Below are positions 33,991 through 43,029 of a DNA stretch of 64,000 bases, piece after piece. A program made the position numbers and the translations under genes. How positions within the stretch are numbered: the stretch's first letter is position 1; the number at the start of each line of letters is the position of its first letter. The stretch lies in the NCBI RefSeq assembly GCF_000213055.1, contig NZ_CM001165.1, positions 1 through 64,000 on the forward strand, read 5' to 3'. The notes beneath the pieces were generated by a model that made no database searches, was not told the origin of the DNA, and saw only the letters and a program-made list of their open reading frames with translations. The DNA is from Streptomyces sp. Tu6071. GTDB lineage: Bacteria; Actinomycetota; Actinomycetes; Streptomycetales; Streptomycetaceae.

Positions 33991-35589
33991 GTGGCGCACG
34001 TCGCGGTCGAGACCGGACACCGCCCGAAGCCCGCGGGGACGGCGCCACCGCGCGCGGCCCCGGCGGCGGGCGGCGGTCGCGCCGTCCTCGTACGGCAGAT
34101 GGTCCTGCTGTCGCTCCTGGCACTCCTGGTCCGGGCGCCGTCCTTCGGCCGCCCGTTCTGGAGCCCGGACGAGGGCTATCTCGGCACGGAGGCGGTCCTC
34201 CTGCGCGCGGGCGGCACGATGTACGGGGACGTCGTGGACCGCAAACCCCCGCTGGTCCCCTGGCTCTACGAGGCGTGCTTCGCCCTCGCGGGGCCGCACG
34301 GGCTCTGGCTGGTGCGCGTCCTCGCCGTGGGGGCGCTCGCGCTCACCGGGATACTGGTCGCGCGGCTGGCGACACGGTGGTGGGGGCACTGGGCGGGACT
34401 CCCCGCGGGGGTCCTGACGGTGGCGGCCACGGCCGCGCTTCCCGCGCCGGACGCGATGGCGGCGACCTTCGAGGTGTTCCTGCTGCCCGCCACCGTCGCC
34501 GCGATGCACTTCGGGGCCCGACGGCGCTACCTGCTGGCCGGGCTGGCGGTGGCCGTCGCCACGCTGACCAAGCAGGTCGGTCTCGCGCCGCTGCTGCCGC
34601 TGGCCGTGCAGATCCTCGCCGGGCGCCGCCGGACGCGCGAGGCGGCGGCCCTCGTGGCGGGGACCGTCGCACCGCTGGCGCTGTGCGCCCTGGTCCTGGG
34701 CGTGCGGCCCTTCACGTTCTGGGTCTTCTTCTCCTCCGGCTCCTACGCCTCCTCACCCCCGGGACCGGCGGAGGCGGCCGGACGTGCCGGAAACGCGCTG
34801 CTGTGCCTGCTCACGGCCTTCGCCCTGACCCTGCTGCTCGTGCCACGGCTGCCGTGGCGGAACGCGCTCCGCCGCCCAGCCGACCGCACGCGGGCCACCG
34901 CTCCCCCGCCGCCCCGGGACGCGGCCCGGCGGGACGCCTCGCGGGCGCTCGCGGGATGGCTGCCCGCCTCGATGGCGGCGGTGGCCGTCGGCTGGCACTT
35001 CTACGGCCACTACTTCCTCCAGCTCACTCCCCCGCTGGCGCTGGGCTCCCTGTGGCTGGTGGACATCACGCGGCGCTCCGGCACCGGCGGACGGCGGAGC
35101 ACCTGGGGCGGCGGGCCGGCGAGAACGGCGTCGGTGCTGGTGGCGGGGGCCCTCGTCGCCGCCGGGGCGTGGACGGCCGCCGCTGTGCGGAGCGCCCCGC
35201 CCGGTATGACCAAGGTCCTGCACGTGGCCACGGCCGTCGAGGAGCGCACGGCACCCGGGCAGCGGGTGTTCCAGTGGGGGATGCACCCGGAGATCTACTG
35301 GCTCTCGGGGAGAAAACCGGCGAGCAGGTACCTGACGGCGGGGCTCCTGACGAACTTCAGCGGCGGCGGCGACCCCGCCCGCGTGGGGCGGCGGTACGCC
35401 GTGCCCGGCGCCTGGGACCGCTTCCGCCGCGAGCTGGCCGCCTCCCCGCCCTGCCTCGTCGTCGACGACTCCGCCGGGACCCCGTACCGCCTGGCGGACT
35501 ACCCGGAGCTGCGGAATCTGCTCGCGCGCGACTACCGGCGGGTGGCCACGGTGGACGGGGCGCGTCTCTACCAGCGGGACACGTGTTGA
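33991..35589 (+). CDS. Membrane glycosyltransferase, GT39/ArnT-like
   Basis: A 532-aa polytopic membrane protein with about 9-11 spans. The first extracytoplasmic loop, PFWSPDEGYLGTEA (about residues 56-69), carries the acidic pair expected of lipid-linked-sugar glycosyltransferases, followed by VVDRKPPLVPWLYE. The C-terminal 120 residues are extracytoplasmic and soluble. Such enzymes move sugars from polyprenyl-phosphate donors to proteins or cell-wall polymers. GTG at 33991 follows GGAGAGGAG. It stands alone, divergent from the GntR-ABC operon, and ends in a hairpin. Confidence 0.82.
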   Translation: MAHVAVETGHRPKPAGTAPPRAAPAAGGGRAVLVRQMVLLSLLALLVRAPSFGRPFWSPDEGYLGTEAVLLRAGGTMYGDVVDRKPPLVPWLYEACFALAGPHGLWLVRVLAVGALALTGILVARLATRWWGHWAGLPAGVLTVAATAALPAPDAMAATFEVFLLPATVAAMHFGARRRYLLAGLAVAVATLTKQVGLAPLLPLAVQILAGRRRTREAAALVAGTVAPLALCALVLGVRPFTFWVFFSSGSYASSPPGPAEAAGRAGNALLCLLTAFALTLLLVPRLPWRNALRRPADRTRATAPPPPRDAARRDASRALAGWLPASMAAVAVGWHFYGHYFLQLTPPLALGSLWLVDITRRSGTGGRRSTWGGGPARTASVLVAGALVAAGAWTAAAVRSAPPGMTKVLHVATAVEERTAPGQRVFQWGMHPEIYWLSGRKPASRYLTAGLLTNFSGGGDPARVGRRYAVPGAWDRFRRELAASPPCLVVDDSAGTPYRLADYPELRNLLARDYRRVATVDGARLYQRDTC

Positions 35590-35604
35590 GCACGGACCGG
35601 GGGC

Positions 35605-35632
35605 GGGGGGCCGGCGCAGCACCGGTCCCCCC
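35605..35632. terminator. Bidirectional hairpin terminator
   Basis: GGGGGGCCGG (35605-35614) pairs with CCGGTCCCCCC (35622-35632), with a bulged T and a 7-nt loop. It lies between the convergent glycosyltransferase and alpha/beta hydrolase genes. Confidence 0.65.
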
Positions 35633-35697
35633 GCGCGGGACACGGCTCCGTGGCGCGGACGCCGGTCGGCGCGCCGCGTCCCGCCCCCGGGGCTCGC

Positions 35698-36528
35698 TCA
35701 CTCCTTGACGAAGGCCAGGAGGTCGGGGTTGAGGACGTCGGCGTGGGTGGTCAGCATGCCGTGGGGGTAGCCCTCGTAGGTCTTCAGCCGGCTGTTCTTC
35801 AGGAGCTTGGCGGAGAGCGGCGCCGCGTCGTCGTAGGGGACGACCTGATCGCCCGTGCCGTGCGCGACCAGGACGGGCACCTCGATCCGCTTGAGGTCCT
35901 CGGTGAAGTCCGTCTCGGAGAACGCCTTGATGCACTCGTAGTGGGCGTTCGCGGCGCCCATCATCCCCTGCCGCCACCAGTTGTCGATCACGGCCTGCGA
36001 CTTCTCCACGCCGGGCTGGTCGAAGTTGTAGAACGGCCCGGAGGGGACGTCGACGTAGAACTGCGCGCGGTTCGCGGCGAGGGCGGCGCGGAAGCCGTCG
36101 AAGACCTCCAGCGGCAGGCCGCCGGGGTTGGCTTCCGTCCGCAGCATGAGCGGCGGCACCGACGAGACCAGCACGGCCTTGGCGACCCGGCCGGGCTTCG
36201 CCCGCGCCACGTAGCGGGCCACCTCGCCGCCGCCCGTGGAGTGGCCGATGTGGACGGCGTCGCGCAGGTCGAGCGCGTCGGTGAGGGCCGCGACGTCGGC
36301 GGCGTAGGTGTCCATCTCGTGGCCGCCCGCGCTCTGGCTGGAGCGCCCGTGGCCGCGGCGGTCGTGGGCGATGACGCGGTAGCCCTGAGCGAGGAAGAAC
36401 AGCATCTGGGCGTCCCAGTCGTCCGCGCTCAGGGGCCAGCCGTGGTGGAAGACGATCGGCTGGGCGTCGCGGGGACCCCAGTCCTTGTAGTAGATGTGCG
36501 TGCCGTCCGTGGTGGTGATCTCGCTCAT
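35698..36528 (-). CDS. Alpha/beta hydrolase, non-heme chloroperoxidase/arylesterase-like
   Basis: A 276-aa alpha/beta hydrolase. The nucleophile S97 lies in IGHSTGGGE; the acid is the Asp of [10 protein letters not shown] and the base the His of GYPHGM. The [12 protein letters not shown] segment near residue 28 and [10 protein letters not shown] are typical of cofactor-free haloperoxidases and arylesterases. The start at 36528 has GAGGGA 6 nt upstream. It stands alone beside the carotenoid cluster; a link to carotenoid metabolism is not indicated. Confidence 0.9.
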   Translation of the reverse strand: MSEITTTDGTHIYYKDWGPRDAQPIVFHHGWPLSADDWDAQMLFFLAQGYRVIAHDRRGHGRSSQSAGGHEMDTYAADVAALTDALDLRDAVHIGHSTGGGEVARYVARAKPGRVAKAVLVSSVPPLMLRTEANPGGLPLEVFDGFRAALAANRAQFYVDVPSGPFYNFDQPGVEKSQAVIDNWWRQGMMGAANAHYECIKAFSETDFTEDLKRIEVPVLVAHGTGDQVVPYDDAAPLSAKLLKNSRLKTYEGYPHGMLTTHADVLNPDLLAFVKE

Positions 36529-36775
36529 GGAAAATCCCTCCGTCTGCGGCGGTTTCGCCAAAGATTCATTATCCCGGCACGGCCGTCGCGTGCGAGTCGG
36601 GAGCGGGCGTCATGGCGGGATCTCCTCGTCGCCTCCGAACCGGTGCGGCCGTTCCGGCGCCGCGCCTCGCTTGGGCGGCCCGGCGGGGCGCGGGAAGCAC
36701 CGGCGTCGGCGAGCCCCGGCCCCCCGCGGGCGCCCGTGCGTGATGCTGGGCGCACGGCGTCCTGGCGGAGGTGCG

Positions 36776-37957
36776 ATGGAGCGGGCCGAGGTGGTGATCG
36801 TGGGGGCCGGGGCCTCGGGGCTCAGTCTCGCCCTCGCCCTGGCGGAGCACGCCCCCGGTGCCGCCCCGGTGGTGGTGCTCGACGCGGCGGACGCGGGGCT
36901 GCGGACTGTCGACCGGACGTGGTGCTGGTGGGAAGCCGCGCACGGCCCGTACGACGACATGCTCGCCGCCTCCTGGGACCGGTTGCGGCTCGTGGGGGCG
37001 GACGGCGAGGTCGTCCCGCTCCGGCTCCCGGAGTCGCGGTACAAGATGCTGCGCTCGCCGGTGTTCGAGGCGGGTGCGCGGGAGCGGCTGGCCCATGCGG
37101 CGGGGACGCGCCTCGTCCCGGGCACCGTGGTCGGGATCGTCCCGCGCCCGGACGGCTCACTCGTCCGGGCGCGGGACGCGCGGGACCGCGAGTTCACCGT
37201 CCGCGCGCGGTGGGTCTTCGACTCGCGGCCCGTCTCGCCGCTGCCCCCGGCGCGCACCCTGCTGTGGCAGCACTTCCGCGGATGGTTCCTGCGGACCGCC
37301 GCGCCGGTCTTCACCCCGGACGCGGTCGATCTGATGGACTTCCGCACTCCGCAGCCCGCCCGGGGGCTCTCCTTCTGCTACGTGCTGCCGCTCGGCCCGT
37401 GCGAGGCGCTCGTCGAGTACACCGAGTTCTCGCGGCAGCGGCTCACGCGCGCCGCCTACGAGCGGGAACTGCGCCGGTACGTGCGCGAGGTGCTCGGCGT
37501 GGACGCGTACGAGGTGACGGGCAGTGAGCAGGGCGCGATCCCGATGACGGACGGGGTGTTCGGGCGGCGGGCGGGTCCGGGGGTGTTCCGGATCGGGACG
37601 GCGGGCGGGGCGACGCGCCCGGCGACCGGGTACACCTTCGCGGCGGTGCAGCGGCAGGCGCGGGCGGTGGCCGAGCGGCTGGCGCGCGGGGCCGAGCCGG
37701 TGCCGCCGCCGTCGTACGGGCGGCGGGCGCGGGCGATGGACGCCGTGCTGCTGCGGGCGCTGGACCGGGACCGGGTGCGGGGGCCGGAGTTCTTCACGGG
37801 GCTGTTCGGCGGGGTTCCGGTGGAACGGGTGCTGCGCTTCCTCGACGGGCGCACGACGTGGGCGGAGGATCTGGGAATCGGGCTGCGGGTGCCGGTCGGC
37901 GCGATGACGGCGACGGCGCTGGAGCTGCCGTTCGTCCGGCGGCGCCCCGGTGGTTGA
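36776..37957 (+). CDS. crtY: Lycopene beta-cyclase
   Basis: A 393-aa flavoprotein of the CrtY/CrtL family that cyclises both ends of lycopene to give beta-carotene. The FAD-binding motif VVIVGAGASGLSLAL (6-20) and the cyclase signature DRTWCWWE (46-53) are clear; later, FRIGTAGGATRPATGYTF matches the family's conserved C-terminal block. GGAGGT lies just before the ATG at 36776. It is the first gene of the crtY-crtU arm, 23 nt from crtU, and converges with the crtEIB operon. Confidence 0.95.
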   Translation: MERAEVVIVGAGASGLSLALALAEHAPGAAPVVVLDAADAGLRTVDRTWCWWEAAHGPYDDMLAASWDRLRLVGADGEVVPLRLPESRYKMLRSPVFEAGARERLAHAAGTRLVPGTVVGIVPRPDGSLVRARDARDREFTVRARWVFDSRPVSPLPPARTLLWQHFRGWFLRTAAPVFTPDAVDLMDFRTPQPARGLSFCYVLPLGPCEALVEYTEFSRQRLTRAAYERELRRYVREVLGVDAYEVTGSEQGAIPMTDGVFGRRAGPGVFRIGTAGGATRPATGYTFAAVQRQARAVAERLARGAEPVPPPSYGRRARAMDAVLLRALDRDRVRGPEFFTGLFGGVPVERVLRFLDGRTTWAEDLGIGLRVPVGAMTATALELPFVRRRPGG

Positions 37958-37980
37958 CGGTACGGACAGGGAGCGTGGGC

Positions 37981-39525
37981 ATGACGGTTTCAGGGGTACG
38001 GCGCGGGCGCGACCGGCGGGCCGTGGTGCTGCCGGGGCCGCAGGGACGGGCGCGGGCGGGCGCGCGGCGGCCCTCGGTGGTCGTGGTGGGCGGCGGGATC
38101 GCGGGGCTCGCGGCGGCGACGGGGCTCGTCGAGCGCGGTGTACGGGTGACGGTCCTGGAGCGGGAGCCGGTGCTCGGGGGGCGGCTCGCGGGGTGGTCGA
38201 CACGGCTCGCGGACGGCTCCGAGGCGACGATGAGCCGGGGGTTCCATGCGTTCTTCCGGCAGTACTACAACCTGCGGGGGCTGTTGCGGCGGACCGATCC
38301 CGGGTTGCGGGGCCTGCGGGGCTTGCCGGACTACCCGCTCGCGCACGCGCGGGGGCTGACGGACAGTTTCCGCCGGGTGCCGCGCACGCCGCCGTGGAGC
38401 GCGCTCGGGTTCGTGGCGCTGAGCCCGTCGTTCGGGGCGCGCGATCTCCTCGGGATGGCGCCGCGCGAGGCGCTGCCGCTGCTGGACGTGCGGGTGCCGG
38501 AGGTGTACGAGCGGCTGGACGGGGTCAGCGCGGCGGACTTCCTCGCCCGGGTGCGTTTCCCCGAGGACGCGCGGCACTTGGCGTTCGAGGTGTTCTCGCG
38601 GAGCTTCTTCGCCGATCCGGCGGAGCTGTCGGCGGCCGAGCTGGTGCTGATGTTCCACATCTACTTCCTGGGCTCCTCCGAGGGGCTGCTCTTCGACGTG
38701 CCGACCGAGCCGTATCCGCGGGCGCTGTGGGAACCGCTCGCCGGTTACCTGGAGAAGCTGGGCGCGCGGGTGTGTACGGGGACGGGTGCCGAGGTGGTGG
38801 AGCCGGCGCCGGAGGGCCGCAAGCGGGTACTGACCGGTGACGGCGCCATCGAGGCGGACGCCGTGGTCCTCGCGCTGGACGCGGGCGGGCTGCGGCGGCT
38901 CGTGGCGGCCTCGCCGGGTCTCGGGGACGCGCGGTGGCGGGAGGGCATCGGCCGTCTGCGGACGGCGCCGCCCTTCCTCGTGAGCCGGCTGTGGTTGCGG
39001 GAGCCGGTGGGAGCGGAGCGGCCCGGTTTCCTCGGGACGAGCGGTTTCGGTGGGCTGGACAACGTGAGCGTTCTGGAGCGGTGGGAGGGGGAGGCGGCGC
39101 GCTGGGCGGCGCGCACGGGCGGTTCGGTGGTCGAACTGCACGCGTACGCGGTGGACCCGGCCGCCGACCGGACGGCCGTCGCGGCCCGGCTGCGGGAGCA
39201 GTTGGCGCGGGTGTACCCGGAGACGGCGGGGGTGGCGAGTGTCGACGAGCGGCACGAATGGCGGGCGGACTGCCCGCACTTCCCCGTCGGTTCGTACGCG
39301 GACCGGCCGGCGGTGCGCACCCCGGACCCGGCCGTGATGGTCGCGGGTGACCTGGTGCGTACGGGGCTGCCGGTGGCGCTCATGGAGCGGGCGGCGACCT
39401 CGGGGTTCCTCGCCTCGAACGCCTTGCTCTCCGGGTGGGGGCTGCGGGGGCAGACCTTGTGGACGGTGCCGGTGCGGGGGCGGTCGGCGGTGCTGCGGGC
39501 GCTGGTGCGGGCGGCGGGGCGCTGA
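37981..39525 (+). CDS. crtU: Isorenieratene synthase (beta-carotene desaturase/methyltransferase)
   Basis: A 514-aa FAD-dependent enzyme of the CrtU family, which desaturates the beta-ionone rings and shifts a methyl group to make aromatic rings. The dinucleotide motif VVVVGGGIAGLAAATGL spans about 33-49, followed by LEREPVLGGRLAGW. The conserved C-terminal block VMVAGDLVRTGLPVALMERA is typical of the desaturase superfamily. Its pairing with crtY identifies the product as an aromatic carotenoid (isorenieratene). Only 15 bp separate its stop from the convergent Rieske gene. Confidence 0.94.
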   Translation: MTVSGVRRGRDRRAVVLPGPQGRARAGARRPSVVVVGGGIAGLAAATGLVERGVRVTVLEREPVLGGRLAGWSTRLADGSEATMSRGFHAFFRQYYNLRGLLRRTDPGLRGLRGLPDYPLAHARGLTDSFRRVPRTPPWSALGFVALSPSFGARDLLGMAPREALPLLDVRVPEVYERLDGVSAADFLARVRFPEDARHLAFEVFSRSFFADPAELSAAELVLMFHIYFLGSSEGLLFDVPTEPYPRALWEPLAGYLEKLGARVCTGTGAEVVEPAPEGRKRVLTGDGAIEADAVVLALDAGGLRRLVAASPGLGDARWREGIGRLRTAPPFLVSRLWLREPVGAERPGFLGTSGFGGLDNVSVLERWEGEAARWAARTGGSVVELHAYAVDPAADRTAVAARLREQLARVYPETAGVASVDERHEWRADCPHFPVGSYADRPAVRTPDPAVMVAGDLVRTGLPVALMERAATSGFLASNALLSGWGLRGQTLWTVPVRGRSAVLRALVRAAGR

Positions 39526-39540
39526 GCGGCGCGCTGCCGG

Positions 39541-40530
39541 TCAGCCGGGGAAGCGGCCGGTGGAGCGCAGGAGCCAGCGGCGTTCGGCGTAGGCGAGGTC
39601 GTCGCGCCACAGGCGGGCGGCGGCGGCGCGCACGAGGGGGCGCAGTGCGGGCGCGGAGCGGCGGGCGAGGGCGAAGCCGGGGCGCGGCGAGGTGGCGATG
39701 ACGGCTTCGGTGACGGCGGTGCGGGGGCGGCCCTCGGAGTCGGGGGCGAGGGGCGTGGCGTGGGTCTCGACGACGGAGCCGGTGCCTTCGCCCTCGGTGA
39801 TGTGCATGACGACGGTGCGGGGTTCGGGTGCGGTGAAGACGGCGGTGACGGGGATGACGGCGCGTCCGGCGAGCTTGAAGGAGACGCTGACGGTGAGGGC
39901 GTCGTCGTCGGTGCCGGTGACGCGGAGGTCCACGAAGGAGTAGGGGTGGAACCAGGCCCCGTGCCAGGGGTCGAGGCGGTTGGCGACGACGTCCTCGGGC
40001 TCGCAGGTGCCCTCCGTGCGGTAGACGGCGGCGAGTGCTCCGGTGGGCTCGGGACGTGCGGGCAGGACGGGCGCGGGGAGGGGTTCCTCGCCGCCTGCGG
40101 TGTCGAGGCGTACCCAGGTGAGGACGCCGTCGTCGTGGGCGGGGTAGGTCTGCCAGCCGGCGGTGGGGGTGCCGTCGAGGGCGAGGCCGTGCCAGCGGCA
40201 GACGAGGGTGCCCGCGCGCAGGGGGCTGTCGCACAGGGGGGCGCCGAGGTGGGGGCAGCTCCCGGAGCCTGCCGCCAGGTCTCCGCCGGGGGTGCGCCAG
40301 GCGACGACCTCGGTGCCGGCGACGGTGGCGGCGAGGGGGCGGGGCGCGCCGGGGCGGACGGCGGTGGAGGGGCCGAGGACGTACCAGTTGCCGGAGGGGC
40401 GGTGCTGGGCGCGGTCGAGAGCGTCGCGGATGAGGGCGGGTCTGGCGTCGCGCCAGGTGGGGCGCATGCGGTCCCAGGGGACGGGGTGCTTGCGCAGCCT
40501 CAGCGGGACGCGGGGGCGGTTTCCCGGCAC
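39541..40530 (-). CDS. Rieske [2Fe-2S] protein (DUF5914), last gene of the crtEIB operon
   Basis: A 329-aa protein with an N-terminal Rieske domain: C92-P-H94 ([11 protein letters not shown]) and C111-x2-H114 (CRWHGLALD) bind the cluster. The C-terminal 200 residues ([15 protein letters not shown] and onward) correspond to DUF5914. The gene sits at the position that carries crtV in described Streptomyces crtEIBV clusters, but I cannot confirm homology to that gene. GTG at 40530 has AAAGGAG and overlaps crtB by 31 nt. A role in carotenoid modification or electron supply is inferred from the operon only. Confidence 0.85.
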   Translation of the reverse strand: MPGNRPRVPLRLRKHPVPWDRMRPTWRDARPALIRDALDRAQHRPSGNWYVLGPSTAVRPGAPRPLAATVAGTEVVAWRTPGGDLAAGSGSCPHLGAPLCDSPLRAGTLVCRWHGLALDGTPTAGWQTYPAHDDGVLTWVRLDTAGGEEPLPAPVLPARPEPTGALAAVYRTEGTCEPEDVVANRLDPWHGAWFHPYSFVDLRVTGTDDDALTVSVSFKLAGRAVIPVTAVFTAPEPRTVVMHITEGEGTGSVVETHATPLAPDSEGRPRTAVTEAVIATSPRPGFALARRSAPALRPLVRAAAARLWRDDLAYAERRWLLRSTGRFPG

Positions 40531-41516
40531 GGGGTGCTCCTTTCGGGGGCCGCGGGGCGGGCGTCGGGGCGTCGCGTGGCGGCGCGGGCGCGGCGGCGGG
40601 CGGCGGCGAGGCGGGCGAGGCCGTCGGCGGCGACGAGGGCGCGACGGAGCGGGGGGACGGCGGCGCGGCGGTGGACGGCCGCGTAGCCGTCGGCGGCGAC
40701 GGCGTCGAGGATGCCGCCGTAGAGGACGAAGGCGGTGCGGATGCAGGGGCGGGCGACGGGGTCGAGCATCGCGAGGCCGGGGGCGGCCTCGCGGTAGACG
40801 CCGCGGGTCAGTGCGGCTGCGGCGCGCAGGGCGGCGGTGATGCGGGCGTCGCGGGTGCCGCTCGCGCGGCTCCATTCGAGGAGCGGGCGGTCCACGCCGT
40901 GGGCGGCGAGGAGGTCGGCGGGCAGGTAGACGCGGCCCCGGTCGAGGTCCTCGCCGACGTCGCGGAGGAAGTTGGTGAGCTGGAAGGCGCGGCCGAGGGC
41001 GGCGGCGTGGGGGGCCGCCTCGGCGCGGGGGACTACGGTGCCGAGGACGGGGAGCATCTGGAGGCCGATGACGGCGGCGGAGCCGTGCATGTAGCCGCAC
41101 AGGTCCTCGTAGGTGGCGTAGTCGGTGACGGCGAGGTCGGCGCGCATCGCGGTCATGAAGTCGGCGAAGTGCTGGTGGTCGATCGCGTAGCGCTCGGCGG
41201 TGTCGGCGAGGGCGCGGACGACGGGTTCGGTCGCGGTGCGGTCGCGGAGTCCGGCGAGGAGCTGGGCGCGCCAGCGGTCGAGGGCCGCGGCGCGGGCGGC
41301 GGGCGGTGTGTCCTCGCCGAGGTCGTCGACGATGTCGTCGGCCCAGCGGGCGAAGCCGTAGAGGGCGTGGACGGCGGGGCGGCGGTCGGGGGGCAGGAGG
41401 CGGGTGGCGAGGAAGTAGGTGCGGCCGTGGGTCGCGTTGAGGGTGCGGCAGGTCGTGTAGGCCGTGCGCAGAGCGGGGTCGGTGATGCGGGCGGCGTCGA
41501 GTTCGCGCGCGGTCAT
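40500..41516 (-). CDS. crtB: Phytoene synthase
   Basis: A 338-aa squalene/phytoene synthase. The aspartate-rich motifs DDIVDD (60-65) and [10 protein letters not shown] (186-195) bind the diphosphates of two geranylgeranyl diphosphate molecules, which are condensed to phytoene. YGFARWAD and [10 protein letters not shown] are also conserved. The C-terminal 40 residues are Arg/Ala/Pro-rich. The start codon at 41516 overlaps the stop of an 11-codon mini-ORF that itself overlaps crtI, so translation depends on upstream ribosomes. Confidence 0.95.
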   Translation of the reverse strand: MTARELDAARITDPALRTAYTTCRTLNATHGRTYFLATRLLPPDRRPAVHALYGFARWADDIVDDLGEDTPPAARAAALDRWRAQLLAGLRDRTATEPVVRALADTAERYAIDHQHFADFMTAMRADLAVTDYATYEDLCGYMHGSAAVIGLQMLPVLGTVVPRAEAAPHAAALGRAFQLTNFLRDVGEDLDRGRVYLPADLLAAHGVDRPLLEWSRASGTRDARITAALRAAAALTRGVYREAAPGLAMLDPVARPCIRTAFVLYGGILDAVAADGYAAVHRRAAVPPLRRALVAADGLARLAAARRRARAATRRPDARPAAPERSTPCRETAPASR

Positions 41517-41548
41517 CGGTGGCCTCCGGCGGGTGCGGGTGCGGTCAT
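41513..41548 (-). CDS. 11-residue mini-ORF coupling crtI to crtB
   Basis: ATG at 41548 overlaps the crtI stop (ATGA), and the mini-ORF's TGA overlaps the crtB ATG (ATGA). It encodes [11 protein letters not shown]. It has arisen from a 21-bp direct repeat with 32-bp period (41509-41529, 41541-41561) that duplicated the GGAGG site and the start codon. It probably acts as a translational relay rather than giving a functional peptide. Confidence 0.6.
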   Translation of the reverse strand: MTAPAPAGGHR

Positions 41549-43029
41549 CGGTGGCCTCCGGTGATGCGGGCGGCGGCGAGTTTGCCGGAGAGCAGGACGG
41601 TGGGGACGCCGACGCCGGGGGTGGTGCCGCAGCCGGCGAGGACCGCGTTGGTGGTGCCGCGGACGAGGTTGCGGGGGCGGAAGGGGCCGGTCTGGGCGAA
41701 GGTGTGGGCGGCGGAGAAGGGGGTGCCGGCTGCGTGTCCGCGGGTGTGCCAGGTGGCGGGGGTGACGAGGGTCTCGTGTTCGATCGAGTCCGCGATGCCG
41801 GTCATCCCGCGCTGCTCCAGGACGGCGAGGAGGCTGTCGCGGTAGCGGGGGGCGAGGTCGTGCCACGCGGCGGGGCCGGGGCCGAGGGCGGTGTTGGGGC
41901 AGGGCGCGAGGATGTAGTGGAGGTGTTTGCCCGGGGGTGCGAGGGCGGGGTCGGTCGCGGTGGGCCGCGTGATGAGCAGCGAGGGATCGCTCATGAGGCG
42001 ACCGTGCCGGGTGAGTTCGTCGAAGGTGGCGGCCCAGGAGTGCCCGAAGTCGAGGGTGTGGTGGCCGAGGTGGTCCCAGGTGCGGTCGGTCCCGGCGTGG
42101 AGGACGACGGCGGACGGGGCGAAGCGGAGCGGGACGGCCCTGCGCGGGCGAGCGCCGAGCAGGTCGTAGGTGACCGGCAGGTCGGGGGTGAGGACGACGG
42201 CGTCGCACGCGATGCGCTCGTCCGGCACGTGGACGGCGGTGACGCGGCCCGCGCCGCGCTCCAGGCTCAGCACCGGTGTGGAGAAGCGCAGTTCGGCCCC
42301 GGCGGCGGTGGCCGCCGCCGCCATCGCGCGGGGCACGGCGTGCATGCCGCCGCGCGGGAAGTACACCCCGGCGACGGTGTCCATGTAGGCGATCACGGCG
42401 TAGGCGGCGAGGGCGCGGGCGGGCGCGACCCCCGCGTACAGGGACTGGAAGGTGAAGACGCGGCGCAGGCGCTCGTCGCGCAGGAAGTGGCCGATCCGGG
42501 TGTCGAGGCGCCCGAAGCCGCCGAGCGCGGCGAGCCGGGCGAGGTCGGGGGTGAGCAGGCCGAGCGGCGAGTCGAAGTTGCTGTCGATGAAGCGGCGCAT
42601 CTGGGCGCGGTACAGGCGGGTGAGCCAGATGCGCAGGCGGCGGTAGCCGAGTGCGTCGTCGGGACCGGCGAAGTCGCGGACCGCTTCCTCCATCGCCGTC
42701 GCGTCGGTGTGCACGGGCAGGGTGCTGCCGTCGGCGAACCGGGCGTGGTAGGCGGGGTGGAGCGGGACGAGGTCGAGGTGGTCGGAGAGGCGTTGGCCGA
42801 CCGCCGCGAAGCCCTCCTCCAGCAGCTCGGGCATGGTGAGCACGGTGGGCCCGGTGTCGTGGTGGTAGTCGCCGTGGCGGAGCAGGCCCGCGCGTCCGCC
42901 GGGCAGCGGGTCGCGTTCGAGCACGGTGACGCGGCGACCGGCACCGAGCAGGTGGAGGGCGGCGGAGAGCCCGGCGAGTCCGGCGCCGACGACGACGACG
43001 TGGGAGGTGGGGCCTGCGACGGTCTTCAG
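41545..43029 (-). CDS. crtI: Phytoene desaturase
   Basis: A 494-aa CrtI-type desaturase taking phytoene to lycopene. FAD binding: [19 protein letters not shown] (11-29), then [12 protein letters not shown]. The C-terminal signature [20 protein letters not shown] is intact. The frame has no ATG, GTG or TTG between the crtE stop and the FAD motif. A CTG at 43029 overlaps the crtE TGA (CTGA), with GAGGAG 5 nt upstream, exactly where an ATG would be expected. CTG is therefore taken as the start. The first codons read MKTVAGPTS. Confidence 0.92.
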   Translation of the reverse strand: MKTVAGPTSHVVVVGAGLAGLSAALHLLGAGRRVTVLERDPLPGGRAGLLRHGDYHHDTGPTVLTMPELLEEGFAAVGQRLSDHLDLVPLHPAYHARFADGSTLPVHTDATAMEEAVRDFAGPDDALGYRRLRIWLTRLYRAQMRRFIDSNFDSPLGLLTPDLARLAALGGFGRLDTRIGHFLRDERLRRVFTFQSLYAGVAPARALAAYAVIAYMDTVAGVYFPRGGMHAVPRAMAAAATAAGAELRFSTPVLSLERGAGRVTAVHVPDERIACDAVVLTPDLPVTYDLLGARPRRAVPLRFAPSAVVLHAGTDRTWDHLGHHTLDFGHSWAATFDELTRHGRLMSDPSLLITRPTATDPALAPPGKHLHYILAPCPNTALGPGPAAWHDLAPRYRDSLLAVLEQRGMTGIADSIEHETLVTPATWHTRGHAAGTPFSAAHTFAQTGPFRPRNLVRGTTNAVLAGCGTTPGVGVPTVLLSGKLAAARITGGHR

